From the NCBI RefSeq assembly GCF_001426185.1, contig NZ_LMRP01000002.1, positions 124,157-188,156 of the forward strand: a stretch of DNA of 64,000 nucleotides, read 5' to 3'. How positions within the stretch are numbered: the first letter of the stretch is position 1; the number at the start of each line of letters is the position of its first letter. Positions 42,520 through 51,530 of the stretch are shown piece after piece. Made by a program: the position numbers and the translations under genes. Below the pieces are notes generated by a model that was not told where the DNA came from, ran no database searches, and worked only from the letters and a program-made list of their open reading frames with translations. Source of the stretch: Rhodococcus sp. Leaf247 (GTDB taxonomy: Bacteria > Actinomycetota > Actinomycetes > Mycobacteriales > Mycobacteriaceae).

Positions 42520-44097
42520 TCAACTGACGAGTGTCGCGGCGGACAGGTTGTAGGAGTTGGTGGGACGCAGGGTCACATCCTGGATGCGTTCGCGATGCGC
42601 CATCACCGACTTGGGAACGAAGGACCACAGGCAGGGCACGGTGTCCCAGATCTGGCGCTGCGCGTCGGCGAGAAGCTGAGTGCGTCGGGTCTCGTCGACC
42701 TCCTCGGACGCACGCGCGATGGCCGCGGCGATCTCGGGGAACATGTACCCGTGATAGGTGTCTCGGGTCTGCTCTTTCTCCGGGGTGCCGGCGTACATGC
42801 CCTGCATGATGGTGATTGCCAGTCCTGTCGGACTCGGGAATCCGTTGCCCAGGATGTCCCAGTCGCCCGCCTTGCCCTGACGCCACTGCATGATGTCGCC
42901 GCCCGGCTCGAACTGCTGCAACGTGGTACGGACGCCGATCGCCGAGAACATTTGGACGACCGACTCCATGATGTCGGTGTCGGCAGCGAACTCGCCCGAT
43001 TCCCAGATGATCTTGAGTTCCAGATCGGAGATGCCGAGCGCGTCGAGCTCGCCACGCGCCCGCGCCGGGTCGTACGTGTACTCGCCGGTCTCGATGGCGC
43101 CGTCGAGGATCGCGGGAATGACGCCCTTGGACGCGGTCGCCGATCCCTGCATGACCTGGTCGATCAGCGCCGAACCGTTGATGGCGTAGGTCAGCGCGCG
43201 ACGCACCCGAGCATCGGCGAGCGGATGGTCGGCAGGCTTGCGGAAGTTGTAGAACAGCTGGTTGAGCCGGACGCCATCGACCCGGTCGACGACGACGTTC
43301 GACAAGCCTTCGAGCTGATCCGCCGCATCGGGCGTGATGGAGTCGATGACATCCACCTCGCCGCTGCGCAGCGTGACGACGCGCGACGACTCCTCGGGAA
43401 CGAAGCGCACGCGCACTGTCTCGATGTTCGGCGCCGGGCCCCAGTAGGAGGTGTTGCGTTCGAGCGTGTAGTTGCCGGTACCGCGGTCGGCCGACGTCAC
43501 GACGTACGGGCCGGAGCCGAGCCCGGTCTGCAGTTCCTCGGGCTTGTTGTCGGCCGCCGGCGTGATGAGGATGTTGGACATCAGGTAGTCGAGCACCGGA
43601 ACGGGCTTGGTGGTCAGCAACGAGAAGCTGGTGTCGTCCATCTGCTCGACCGTCGGCCATTCGGGGAAGAAGCCGCCGACGAACGATCCGTCGACCTCGC
43701 TGTACATCCGGATGGCCGTTGCGACGTCCTGCACCTGCACGGGCGAGCCGTCGGAGTACACGGCGCCCTGACGCAGGTGCACGAACCAGCGGGTGGGCTC
43801 GACCAGATCGAAGCGGTCGGCGAGGACGAGCTGCGGCTTCAGGTTCGCGTCGATCTCGGTGAGGGCCTGGCGCACGCCGCGCTGCACCGTGAGGGCGGCG
43901 TCGAACTGGTTGAGCTTGTTGTCCAGGCTCACCAGCGACCGGTTGAGCGCCAGGCTCACCGTTGTGGGGCCCGGTGTGCCGGTAGGCGTGGCGCACGCAC
44001 TGGCACCCGCGCCCAACACCACGCCACCACCGAGCAGCATCCCGCCGCGCAGGAGATTGCGGCGGGAGAACTGCTGGTTGAACGGTGATCTGGTCAT
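42520..44097 (-). CDS. ABC transporter substrate-binding protein, oligopeptide type (Tat lipoprotein)
   Basis: A 525-residue family 5 binding protein. The N-terminus has a twin-arginine motif FSRRNLLRG, a hydrophobic core and a possible lipobox ending GASAC near residue 35. The body shows typical features such as LADRFDLVEPTRWFVHLRQGAVYSDGSPV and YAINGSALIDQVMQGSA. Divergent genes encode the two permeases and two ATPases of the same importer. Its substrate is probably an oligosaccharide or acidic sugar conjugate rather than a peptide, by context. Confidence 0.88.
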   Translation of the reverse strand: MTRSPFNQQFSRRNLLRGGMLLGGGVVLGAGASACATPTGTPGPTTVSLALNRSLVSLDNKLNQFDAALTVQRGVRQALTEIDANLKPQLVLADRFDLVEPTRWFVHLRQGAVYSDGSPVQVQDVATAIRMYSEVDGSFVGGFFPEWPTVEQMDDTSFSLLTTKPVPVLDYLMSNILITPAADNKPEELQTGLGSGPYVVTSADRGTGNYTLERNTSYWGPAPNIETVRVRFVPEESSRVVTLRSGEVDVIDSITPDAADQLEGLSNVVVDRVDGVRLNQLFYNFRKPADHPLADARVRRALTYAINGSALIDQVMQGSATASKGVIPAILDGAIETGEYTYDPARARGELDALGISDLELKIIWESGEFAADTDIMESVVQMFSAIGVRTTLQQFEPGGDIMQWRQGKAGDWDILGNGFPSPTGLAITIMQGMYAGTPEKEQTRDTYHGYMFPEIAAAIARASEEVDETRRTQLLADAQRQIWDTVPCLWSFVPKSVMAHRERIQDVTLRPTNSYNLSAATLVS

Positions 44098-44194
44098 CGT
44101 CGACCTCTCTTCGAACTTCGAGCGTCATGAGGGGTTGCGGGTCAGGAGCGGAGCTGCACTGTGACCGCAAGCACACCTGGACTGTACGCAGGTC

Positions 44195-44240
44195 TGCACA
44201 CAACACGCAACTACGAATTACTACTTGCGTGATTCGCGCA
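44195..44240. promoter_or_regulatory. DeoR operator in the divergent transporter promoter
   Basis: TGCGTGATTCGCGCA (44226-44240) matches the motif in the kinase promoter. A degenerate inverted copy (11 of 15) lies at 44195-44209, 16 bp away, giving the same paired layout. It sits in the 242-bp gap between the binding-protein gene and the divergent permease gene; nothing else was recognised there. Confidence 0.65.
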
Positions 44241-44339
44241 CAAGTGTCATTGTGAGCTGAGTTACATCGAAGCCCGCGCTCGTGACCAGCCAGCGCAGAG
44301 GCATCTCCCGAAAGGTCGTTCGATGCACACCACGAACAC

Positions 44340-45374
44340 ATGCGCAGTCCGACGGACGGTGACCCGGTGACCGCCGGCATGATCACGCCCGCCGACGCGC
44401 CGGCCGCCGAACCCGCGAAGACGAAGTCGAAGTCCGCGGGCACTGCGCGCTACATCGTCAAGCGGCTCGGTCAGAGCGCGCTCGCGATCTTCCTGACGCT
44501 CACTACGGTGTTCGTGCTGATCCGTCTCGCACCCGGCGACCCCGCCTACGCGATGGCGGGCCCGCTGGCTTCCAGCGAGGACATCGAGCGGATCCGTCAG
44601 AGCATGGGGCTGGATCAGTCGATCATCACGCAGTACCTGAAGTACCTGCAGGGACTGCTGCAGCTCGATCTCGGAACGTCGTACTCGTTCCAGGCGCCCG
44701 CCTTCGACGTGGTGCTCGATCGCCTCCCCTACACACTGACGCTCACGGTCGCCTCGATCGGACTGACGACACTGCTCGCCATCCCTCTCGGTGTCTGGAT
44801 GGCACGCCGCGCGGACACCCGCCGCGAACTGGGCGCCAACGTCGTCACGATCGCCGGACAGTCGATGCCCGACTTCTGGACGGGCCTGATGCTCATCACC
44901 ATCTTCGCCGTGGTGATCCCGATCTTCCCGGCCGCCGGCTTCGCGACGTGGTCGTCTCTCGTCCTGCCCATGGTCACCGTCGCCATCCTGCAGATCGCCC
45001 TGATCTCCCGCATGGTGCGTCGAGAGATGGTCGGTGCCTTCGGGTCCCAGTACGCGACGGTGGCTCGCGCACGCGGGGTGTCGGAGCGGAAACTCATCTG
45101 GCGCTACGCCCTGCGCAACTCGTCCATCCCCGTCCTGACCGCCCTCGGTACACGCTTCGCGTCGATGCTCAACGGTGTCGTGGTGGTCGAGGTCGTGTTC
45201 GCCTGGCCCGGTGTCGGATCGCTCGTCGTCCGCGCGCTCGAGACCCGCGACTACCCCCTCATCCAGGCCACCGTGCTCGTCACCGCGGTGCTCGCCGTCC
45301 TCGTCCAGCTCCTCGTCGACCTCTGCTACCCGCTTCTGGACCCCCGTGTCCGCCTGGGGAAGGGAACGTCCTAG
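44340..45374 (+). CDS. ABC transporter permease 1 (DppB/OppB type)
   Basis: A 344-residue membrane protein with about six helices, the DppB-type LIRLAPGDPAYAM loop and EAA-like RARGVSERKLIWRYALRNSSIPVLT. ATG 44340 was kept; in-frame GTG 44367 and ATG 44379 are alternatives because the first ~35 residues are hydrophilic. First gene of the plus-strand operon, next to permease 2 without a gap. Confidence 0.9.
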   Translation: MRSPTDGDPVTAGMITPADAPAAEPAKTKSKSAGTARYIVKRLGQSALAIFLTLTTVFVLIRLAPGDPAYAMAGPLASSEDIERIRQSMGLDQSIITQYLKYLQGLLQLDLGTSYSFQAPAFDVVLDRLPYTLTLTVASIGLTTLLAIPLGVWMARRADTRRELGANVVTIAGQSMPDFWTGLMLITIFAVVIPIFPAAGFATWSSLVLPMVTVAILQIALISRMVRREMVGAFGSQYATVARARGVSERKLIWRYALRNSSIPVLTALGTRFASMLNGVVVVEVVFAWPGVGSLVVRALETRDYPLIQATVLVTAVLAVLVQLLVDLCYPLLDPRVRLGKGTS

Positions 45375-46316
45375 ATGACCACAACACTCGAGCCCCCGCA
45401 GGCGGAGCGCCCGTCGGCGGTCACCGCGAAGGACATCGCCAAGGCAGGCCCCACTCGGCGCGCCCGCGACAGCAGACTGAAGATCTGGGTGGGCAGCGTC
45501 TGCGCACTCGTCGTGATCCTCCCCGTCGCGTTCGCTCGCGTACTGCCGCTGCAGGATCCGGACGCCACCGATCTCGGAGCTCGCCGTCTCGCACCGCTCA
45601 CCGACGGCCACCTGTTCGGAACCGACCAGCTCGGACGCGACCTTCTCGCCCGCGTTCTCTACGGCGGTCAGGTGTCACTGCTCGTCGGCATCCTCGCCGT
45701 GCTGGTCTCCGGCCTCATCGGCCTGACCCTCGGCTCCATGGCCGGCTACTTCGGCGGCTGGGTCGACACCGTCATCAGCCGGTTGCTCGAAGCGCAGCTG
45801 TCCCTGCCGCTGCTCATGATGCTGCTCCTCGTCGTCGCCCTCTTCGGGCCGTCCATCCCGGTCATCACGTTCGTCATCGCGATCGCCCAGTGGCCCGAGA
45901 TCGCCCGTCTGACACGCTCTCTGGTGCTCGTGGAGCGAGAGAAGCCCTACGTCGCCGCGTCGCGGGTACTCGGACTCGGCAAGGTCGCCATCCTCACGCG
46001 CCACATCATCCCGAACGTCATCAAGCAGACCTCGCTGGTGGTACTGCTCCTGCTCGCCCAGGCGGTGCTCCTCGAGTCCGCGCTGAGCTACCTCGGCGCC
46101 GGACCGCAGCGACCGTTCGCCACGTGGGGCCGCATCATCTCCGACGGCCAGGACTACATCACGACGTCGTGGTGGCTGGTCACCCTGCCGGGCCTCGTCA
46201 TCGTGCTCCTCGTCATCGGCGTCAACCTCCTCGGCGACGGTCTGCGCGACCGTCCCGCCGGCTCGGGCCTCAAGGCTCTGCTGGGGCGCTTCGCCATCTC
46301 GGGAAAGAAGGCCTGA
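45375..46316 (+). CDS. ABC transporter permease 2 (DppC/OppC type)
   Basis: A 313-residue membrane protein with about six helices. The N-terminal HLFGTDQLGRDLLARVLYGGQVSLLVG and the EAA loop AASRVLGLGKVAILTRHIIPNVIKQT identify DppC-type permeases. It starts directly after the permease 1 stop and ends 1 base before the ATPase 1 start. Confidence 0.92.
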   Translation: MTTTLEPPQAERPSAVTAKDIAKAGPTRRARDSRLKIWVGSVCALVVILPVAFARVLPLQDPDATDLGARRLAPLTDGHLFGTDQLGRDLLARVLYGGQVSLLVGILAVLVSGLIGLTLGSMAGYFGGWVDTVISRLLEAQLSLPLLMMLLLVVALFGPSIPVITFVIAIAQWPEIARLTRSLVLVEREKPYVAASRVLGLGKVAILTRHIIPNVIKQTSLVVLLLLAQAVLLESALSYLGAGPQRPFATWGRIISDGQDYITTSWWLVTLPGLVIVLLVIGVNLLGDGLRDRPAGSGLKALLGRFAISGKKA

Positions 46317-46317
46317 C

Positions 46318-47145
46318 ATGACCGAGTCACTGCTCACCGTCGACGAACTGCAGATCGAGCTGGTCACCGACAACGGCATCGTCCGCGCCGTCGACGGGGT
46401 CTCCTTCGACATCGCGCCGGGTGAGACCGTCTGCATCATCGGCGAATCCGGCTCCGGCAAGTCGACCACCGCGATGGGGATACTCGGGCTGCTACCCGAC
46501 GATCTGGCCGTTCTCTCCGGCCGCGCACGCTGGAAGGGCACCGACATCCTCGGTGACGACAAGGCGCTGCGGAAGATCCGGGGCGCGGACATCGCCCTCA
46601 TTCCCCAGGACCCGATGACCGCCCTCTCCCCCGTCCACACGGTGGGATCGCAGCTGCGAGAGGCCATCCACCACAGCGGTGTTCGCGGCAAGTCCGCGCA
46701 GACCACCCGCGCCGTCGAGTTGCTCGATCAAGTCCACATCGTCAACCCGGCGGACCAGCTGAACAGGTACCCACACCAGTTGTCGGGCGGCATGTTGCAG
46801 CGTGTCCTCATCGCATGCGCCCTGGCTGCCGATCCCGACCTCATCGTCGCCGACGAGCCCACCAGCGCACTCGACGTCACCGTTCAGGCCAGCATCCTGG
46901 ATCTCATGCTCGAACTGCAGGAGCGCACCGGGATCGGCATGCTGCTCATCACCCACGACCTGGGTGTTGCCCGGCTGATGTCCGACCGGATCCACGTCAT
47001 GAAGTCGGGCCGCTTCGTCGAGAGCGGCGACGCCCAGTCGATGGTCCGCAATCCCCAGAACGCCTACACCAAGAAGCTTCTCGACGCGGTTCCCCAGCTG
47101 GGCACCTGGTCGGGCGCACCCGCCGATCAAGGAGTCCCGGCATGA
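46318..47145 (+). CDS. ABC transporter ATPase 1 (DppD/OppD type)
   Basis: A 275-residue nucleotide-binding subunit: Walker [10 protein letters not shown], signature [16 protein letters not shown], Walker [14 protein letters not shown] and switch His in LITHDLGVA. It forms the heterodimer with ATPase 2, whose start it overlaps by 4 bp. Confidence 0.92.
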   Translation: MTESLLTVDELQIELVTDNGIVRAVDGVSFDIAPGETVCIIGESGSGKSTTAMGILGLLPDDLAVLSGRARWKGTDILGDDKALRKIRGADIALIPQDPMTALSPVHTVGSQLREAIHHSGVRGKSAQTTRAVELLDQVHIVNPADQLNRYPHQLSGGMLQRVLIACALAADPDLIVADEPTSALDVTVQASILDLMLELQERTGIGMLLITHDLGVARLMSDRIHVMKSGRFVESGDAQSMVRNPQNAYTKKLLDAVPQLGTWSGAPADQGVPA

Positions 47146-47975
47146 GCCTGTTGACCGTCGACGACCTGGTCGTCGAGTATCCCGTCGCCACCGGCACCTT
47201 CCGCGCCGTCGACGGTGTCAGCTTCAGCGTCGACAAAGGCCAAACCCTTGCCATCGTCGGCGAGTCCGGCTGCGGCAAATCAACCATCGCCAAAGCCATC
47301 GTCCGGCTCCTGACACCGACGTCGGGACGCATCCTCGTCGACGGTGTCGACATCGCCGGGATGAAGGAGCGAGCCCTCAAGCCCTTCCGCTCTCGCGTGC
47401 AGATGGTCTTCCAGGACCCGTACGGCTCGCTGGATCCCCACCTCACGGCCGTCGACATCGTCGGTGAGCCGCTGCGCCTCAAAGGTGTTCGCTCCAAGGC
47501 GGACCGGGCTCGACGTGCCGCCGAACTCATCGACCAGGTACAGCTGCCGGCGTCGTCCCTGCACCGCCGTCCCGGCGAGTTCTCGGGAGGTCAGCGTCAA
47601 CGCATCGGCATCGCGCGCGCCCTGGCGTCCGAACCCGAGATCCTGGTGTGCGACGAGGCCACCAGTGCGCTCGACGTGTCGGTGCAGGCGCAGGTGCTCG
47701 ACCTGCTGCGCACCATCCAGCACGACACCGGCATCACGTACGTCTTCATCTCGCACAACCTCGGCGTGGTGCGGGAGATCAGCGACAATGTCGTCGTCAT
47801 GCGCAAGGGCGGCGTGGTCGAGAGCGGCGCCACCACAGACGTTCTGACCAACCCGCAGCACCCGTACACGGCGGCACTGCGCGCCGCGGCACTCGACCCC
47901 TCCACGATGGAGGGCGTCAAGCCGCGCTACGTTCTGTCGGGTCGACCGGCACCTACCTCTGGAGTACCCGCATGA
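47142..47975 (+). CDS. ABC transporter ATPase 2 (DppF/OppF type)
   Basis: A 277-residue subunit: Walker A GESGCGKST, VFQDPYGSLDPHL, signature FSGGQRQRIGIARALA, Walker B ILVCDEATSALDVS and FISHNLGVV. It overlaps ATPase 1 and the aldo/keto reductase by 4 bp each, so transporter and enzyme genes form one translational chain. Confidence 0.92.
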   Translation: MSLLTVDDLVVEYPVATGTFRAVDGVSFSVDKGQTLAIVGESGCGKSTIAKAIVRLLTPTSGRILVDGVDIAGMKERALKPFRSRVQMVFQDPYGSLDPHLTAVDIVGEPLRLKGVRSKADRARRAAELIDQVQLPASSLHRRPGEFSGGQRQRIGIARALASEPEILVCDEATSALDVSVQAQVLDLLRTIQHDTGITYVFISHNLGVVREISDNVVVMRKGGVVESGATTDVLTNPQHPYTAALRAAALDPSTMEGVKPRYVLSGRPAPTSGVPA

Positions 47976-48934
47976 TGTTCGGCCCCCTGCCTTTCGGTCC
48001 GATGGTGCTAGGCACCATGACTTTCGGCGACACCGTCGACCTCCAAGGGTCGCGCGCTCTGCTCGACACCGCACTCGACGCCGGCATCACCCACATCGAC
48101 ACCGCCAACGGGTACGCGGGCGGAGAGTCCGAACGCATACTCGCGCAGTTGCTCGCCGGTCGACGCGACGAGGTCACCCTCGCCACCAAGGGCGGCATGT
48201 TCCTCGGCGACGCCGACGGCCACTCGCCCCTGTCACCCGAGGGGCTGCGGCTCGGACTCGAGGCCAGCCTGCGCCGGCTCGGAACCGACCACGTCGACCT
48301 CTTCTACCTGCACCAGCCCGACCGCGCGTCGTCGCTCGAGGACACCCTCGGGACCGTCGCGAAGCTCGTGGCCGAGGGCAAGGTGGGAGCGCTCGGCGTC
48401 TCGAATTTCGCCGCCTGGCAGATCGCCGAAGTGAATCGCGTGTGCGACGAGGTGGGTGCACCGCGACCCGTCGTCGCGCAGCAGCTCTACAACCTGCTGG
48501 CCCGCCGCGTCGAGGAGGAGTACGCCGAGTTCGCCGCCGTCAGCGGCATCACCACGATGGTCTACAACCCGTTGGGCGGCGGCCTCCTCACCGGCAAGCA
48601 CTCGTTCGACGAAGCTCCCGGCGAGGGACGATTCGGCGATTCGCGCCTGGCCGAGATGTACCGCGAGCGGTACTGGAACACCCAGATCTTCGACGCGATC
48701 ACGCGCCTGTCCGCGGTGGCGTCGGACGTCGGCATGCCGCTCACCGAGCTCGCCCTGCGCTGGCTGCGATCGAAGCCCCTCACCGGACCGATCCTGTTGG
48801 GCGGCTCCAAGACCAGCCACCTGCAGGCCAACATCGACGCACTGGGCCGCGGTCCGTTGTCCGACGACGTCGTCGCCGCGTGCGACGAGGTCGGTGCGGC
48901 ACTGCGCGGTCCGATGCCTGCCTACAACCGATAG
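47972..48934 (+). CDS. Aldo/keto reductase
   Basis: A 320-residue AKR barrel. The catalytic set is visible: Asp and Tyr in HIDTANGYAGGESE, Lys in TLATKGG and His in FYLHQPD. GVSNFAAWQIAEV and QQLYNLLARRVEEEY follow. It would use NADP(H) to interconvert a sugar carbonyl and alcohol. Coupled to the transporter by a 4-bp overlap and followed 9 bp later by the aldolase, it belongs to the DeoR-cluster pathway. Confidence 0.9.
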   Translation: MMFGPLPFGPMVLGTMTFGDTVDLQGSRALLDTALDAGITHIDTANGYAGGESERILAQLLAGRRDEVTLATKGGMFLGDADGHSPLSPEGLRLGLEASLRRLGTDHVDLFYLHQPDRASSLEDTLGTVAKLVAEGKVGALGVSNFAAWQIAEVNRVCDEVGAPRPVVAQQLYNLLARRVEEEYAEFAAVSGITTMVYNPLGGGLLTGKHSFDEAPGEGRFGDSRLAEMYRERYWNTQIFDAITRLSAVASDVGMPLTELALRWLRSKPLTGPILLGGSKTSHLQANIDALGRGPLSDDVVAACDEVGAALRGPMPAYNR

Positions 48935-48943
48935 GAACCCTTC

Positions 48944-49705
48944 ATGTCTGCCGCCGATTTCGCCCGTCGCATCCGTTCCCGTGAACGGGCACTGGGCTAC
49001 TGGTCCGTCATCGACTCCCCCGTCTCCACCGAGTGGCTCGCCCACGTCGGGTGGGACTACATCTGCCTCGATCTGCAGCACGGCCTCATCGGTTACGACG
49101 GGATGCTGCGCGGACTCACCGCCATCGACGCGGCGCAGGGCCCGGCCGGACTCGTGCGGGTCGAGTCCAACGACCAGACCTACATCGGCAAAGCACTCGA
49201 CGCCGGTGCGCGCGGCGTCATCGTGCCGCTGATCGACACCGCCGAGGATGCCGCCCGTGCCGTCTCCTATGTGCGCTACCCACCCGCCGGCGTGCGCTCG
49301 TACGGCCCGATGCGCTCGCAGCTACGCGTCGGGCCGCTGCCCGCCGACGCGAACGACGGTGTCGTCGTGCTCGCGATGATCGAGACCCCCGACGGCCTCG
49401 AGAACGTCGAGGCCATCTGCGCCGTGCCCGGACTCGACGGCGTGTACGTCGGACCGTCGGACTTGCGCATCGCCGTCGGTGGCGCCTCCCCCTCGGACAG
49501 CTCCGTGGACGACGTGTTCGACGCTGCTGTGGTGCGAGTGCAGGAAGCTGCCGCCGCTGCAGGTATCGCGGCCGGCATCCACACCCCCTCCGGCGAGGTC
49601 GCGGCGCGGCGTCTGGCGCAGGGCTACACCTTCGCGACCGTGGCCTCGGACCTCACCCACCTCAAGGCCGTGTCCGAGGGGCACCTGAAGGCAGCGCGGG
49701 GGTAG
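48944..49705 (+). CDS. HpcH/HpaI family class II aldolase
   Basis: A 253-residue metal-dependent aldolase. Landmarks are ALGYWSVIDSPVSTEWLAHVGWDYICLDLQHGLI, the Arg-containing RVESND, GARGVIVPLIDTAEDA, AMIETPDGLENVEAI (metal Glu) and VYVGPSDL (metal Asp). Relatives cleave 2-keto-3-deoxy sugar acids to pyruvate (or related) and an aldehyde. It is the last gene of the plus-strand operon and probably the carbon-carbon cleavage step of the cluster. Confidence 0.9.
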   Translation: MSAADFARRIRSRERALGYWSVIDSPVSTEWLAHVGWDYICLDLQHGLIGYDGMLRGLTAIDAAQGPAGLVRVESNDQTYIGKALDAGARGVIVPLIDTAEDAARAVSYVRYPPAGVRSYGPMRSQLRVGPLPADANDGVVVLAMIETPDGLENVEAICAVPGLDGVYVGPSDLRIAVGGASPSDSSVDDVFDAAVVRVQEAAAAAGIAAGIHTPSGEVAARRLAQGYTFATVASDLTHLKAVSEGHLKAARG

Positions 49706-49715
49706 TAGTCGGCGC

Positions 49716-49779
49716 TTCTGCTCCTCTCGAGCTGATGATGCGCGGGATCCCGCGCATTCCGGTGCCGAGAGGAGCAGAA
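49716..49779. repeat. 64-bp nested-palindrome element, copy B
   Basis: The same outer arms as copy A (TTCTGCTCCTCTCG at 49716-49729, CGAGAGGAGCAGAA at 49766-49779) enclose a 16-bp palindrome GCGCGGGATCCCGCGC (49740-49755). It lies 10 bp after the aldolase stop and 95 bp before the next gene, both on the plus strand. Confidence 0.85.
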
Positions 49780-49874
49780 ACCCCACCGCTGACACTGCGA
49801 CCCTCGAATCGCAGAAGGGCCTGTCGGACCACCGCGCTACCTTCTCCCTCCGCATCGACTTCCGGGGGGAATTT

Positions 49875-50321
49875 ATGTGCAACGGGTGCATTTCTGTGCC
49901 AGACATCAAGAAGAAAATCGCTCGCCATGGGTGGGCGGTGACGGCGGTCGCGGGCTCGGGACACGAGCACCCCGACTTCGCCTATACGACGGGGCTCACG
50001 GAACGCTCACTGCCGGAGCTGATCGTCTACGGACTTCCGCTGCACCTCTCGGGCAGTCTGCTCAACGACATGGCGTCGCAGATGGTGGCGGGGTTCGGGT
50101 TGACGTCGGGGATCGTGATCCACAGTGCGTCGGGTGAGGAGCCCGACATCGTCGTCATCCAGGTCGTCACCACGTCGGACATGGTGGTCACCGACGCCCT
50201 GTATACGAATTTCACTGCATTACAACTGGTGTGGCCGGATCTGGATGGCCACTTCCCGTGGGAGCCCCAGTACTCGATCTGCGAACACCAGCAGCCGCTC
50301 ATGGGCGTGGGGTGGGTCTGA
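49875..50321 (+). CDS. DUF4262 family protein
   Basis: A 148-residue protein with DUF4262 features: KKKIARHGWAVTAVAGSGHEHPDFAYTTGLTERSLPELIVYGLP and a C-terminal WPDLDGHFPWEP. The family has no known function and often occurs as single genes. GGGGGGAA lies just upstream of the ATG. It ends at a strong convergent terminator. Confidence 0.82.
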   Translation: MCNGCISVPDIKKKIARHGWAVTAVAGSGHEHPDFAYTTGLTERSLPELIVYGLPLHLSGSLLNDMASQMVAGFGLTSGIVIHSASGEEPDIVVIQVVTTSDMVVTDALYTNFTALQLVWPDLDGHFPWEPQYSICEHQQPLMGVGWV

Positions 50322-50322
50322 T

Positions 50323-50355
50323 CGGTGCGGCCGACGATTCCCGTCGGCCGCACCG
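50323..50355. terminator. Bidirectional terminator between DUF4262 gene and the mau operon
   Basis: CGGTGCGGCCGACG (50323-50336) and CGTCGGCCGCACCG (50342-50355) form a perfect 14-bp stem with the 5-base loop ATTCC. It lies exactly between two convergent stop codons, 2 bases and 5 bases away. Confidence 0.8.
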
Positions 50356-50360
50356 ACCGA

Positions 50361-51197
50361 TCACAGGGCTGCGATGCCCGCGTAGACAGCGAGTCCCACC
50401 AGGACCGCTCCTGTGAGCGCCTGGACCCGACGGTCGACGAGGCACATCAACGACAGGAAGCCGGGCATCGATCCACCGCGTCGGGTGTGCAGGATCGCGA
50501 GCGCACTGGGCATGCACCGACCGAGGGAGACTGCGACGAAGACCGCGGCGCCCAGGATCGGCGAGCCGACCGCGGCAACTCCCAGCGCCATCAGGTAGTA
50601 GGCACTGGACCTGATGTAGATCAGGAAGCCGGGGCCGATGATCGCGCCGAACAGCAGCGACACCTTCCACGGTTCCATGCTCCGACGGAGGTGGCGCGGA
50701 AGTTGCTGTCGACGCATCGGAGTCGGCATACGGAGGACGCCGAGCTCATGCAGTCCGTACAGCAGTGCAAGCGTCGCCCATACGCTGAGAAGGAGGCCCA
50801 CCGGCACTGAACCGAATGCGAGATGTCCGAGTACGCCGACCGCGACACCGGTCACCGAACCCGTGGCCACCGATCCCAGCGCATGCCACCCCAACCGTCG
50901 CATCGGAGTCGACGACCCCGCGCGGCCGGGCTGTTTGGGGGCCACGACGACGCCGGCGACGGACATGCCGCACGTCGACCAGTTGGCGGCCAGAGCGGTG
51001 ACGGCGCCTGCGCCGATCACCACTCCGGCCAGACCCACCGAGGGACTGGGTGCCGCCACGAGTGCCGCGCCTGCGCCCACGGCTGCCAACGCCGCAGTCA
51101 GGCCGGCGCGTGTGCGGACCCCGACGGATCCGGTCAGTGTCGGACGCATCTGCGGCATGTCCTGTTGCAGCGCAGTGTGGTCGATGATGGTGGTCAT
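50361..51197 (-). CDS. Polytopic membrane protein closing the mau operon (possible MauF-like)
   Basis: A 278-residue protein with about seven hydrophobic segments. Cys occur in NWSTCGMSVAG, LGRCMPS and SLMCLVD. MEPWKVSLLFGAIIGPGFLIYIRSSAYYLMALG is a notable loop-helix unit. MauF of methylotrophs is also a membrane protein of about this size in mau operons, and it is needed for light-chain maturation. Position and topology agree, but I cannot confirm homology. Last gene of the minus-strand operon, 24 bp after the second cupredoxin. Confidence 0.6.
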   Translation of the reverse strand: MTTIIDHTALQQDMPQMRPTLTGSVGVRTRAGLTAALAAVGAGAALVAAPSPSVGLAGVVIGAGAVTALAANWSTCGMSVAGVVVAPKQPGRAGSSTPMRRLGWHALGSVATGSVTGVAVGVLGHLAFGSVPVGLLLSVWATLALLYGLHELGVLRMPTPMRRQQLPRHLRRSMEPWKVSLLFGAIIGPGFLIYIRSSAYYLMALGVAAVGSPILGAAVFVAVSLGRCMPSALAILHTRRGGSMPGFLSLMCLVDRRVQALTGAVLVGLAVYAGIAAL

Positions 51198-51221
51198 GAT
51201 GCCTCCAGTTCTTCGGTCACG

Positions 51222-51530
51222 TCAGCCGACGTGGATGGTTCCTGACATGTAGGGATGGATGGAGCAGTGGTACTCGACGTCCCCGGCCTCCTCGAAGGTG
51301 AACCGGAAGGTGCTGTCGCCGTTGACACCACTGTCGAACACGCCGTCGGCATGGACCTCGTGCAGCAGACCCCCGTCGTCGAACGTCCACTCGACGGTGC
51401 CGCCCACCGGGATGTGCACCTCCCGCGGTTCGAACCTGATGTTGCTGATCAGCACTGTCGCGTCGACATCGGGCTCCGACGTGCAGCCCACGGCCAGGAG
51501 CAGAACGGCAACAGCGACAACGGTTCTCAC
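51222..51530 (-). CDS. Cupredoxin lipoprotein, second copy
   Basis: A 102-residue small blue-copper protein: a short signal with lipobox AVGC (Cys16) and type 1 copper ligands His57 (LLHEV), Cys89, His92 and Met95 (YHCSIHPYM). It would be anchored on the outer face of the membrane and carry single electrons. Its start overlaps the amicyanin-like gene stop (4 bp). Two cupredoxins in one mau operon suggest an electron chain from dehydrogenase to oxidase. Confidence 0.88.
   Translation of the reverse strand: MRTVVAVAVLLLAVGCTSEPDVDATVLISNIRFEPREVHIPVGGTVEWTFDDGGLLHEVHADGVFDSGVNGDSTFRFTFEEAGDVEYHCSIHPYMSGTIHVG

Noticed and set aside
41324..44443. Single 1,039-residue sialidase-like protein
   Set aside because: The N-terminal 640 residues are out-of-frame shadow of the binding-protein gene; the propeller starts at GTG 42505.
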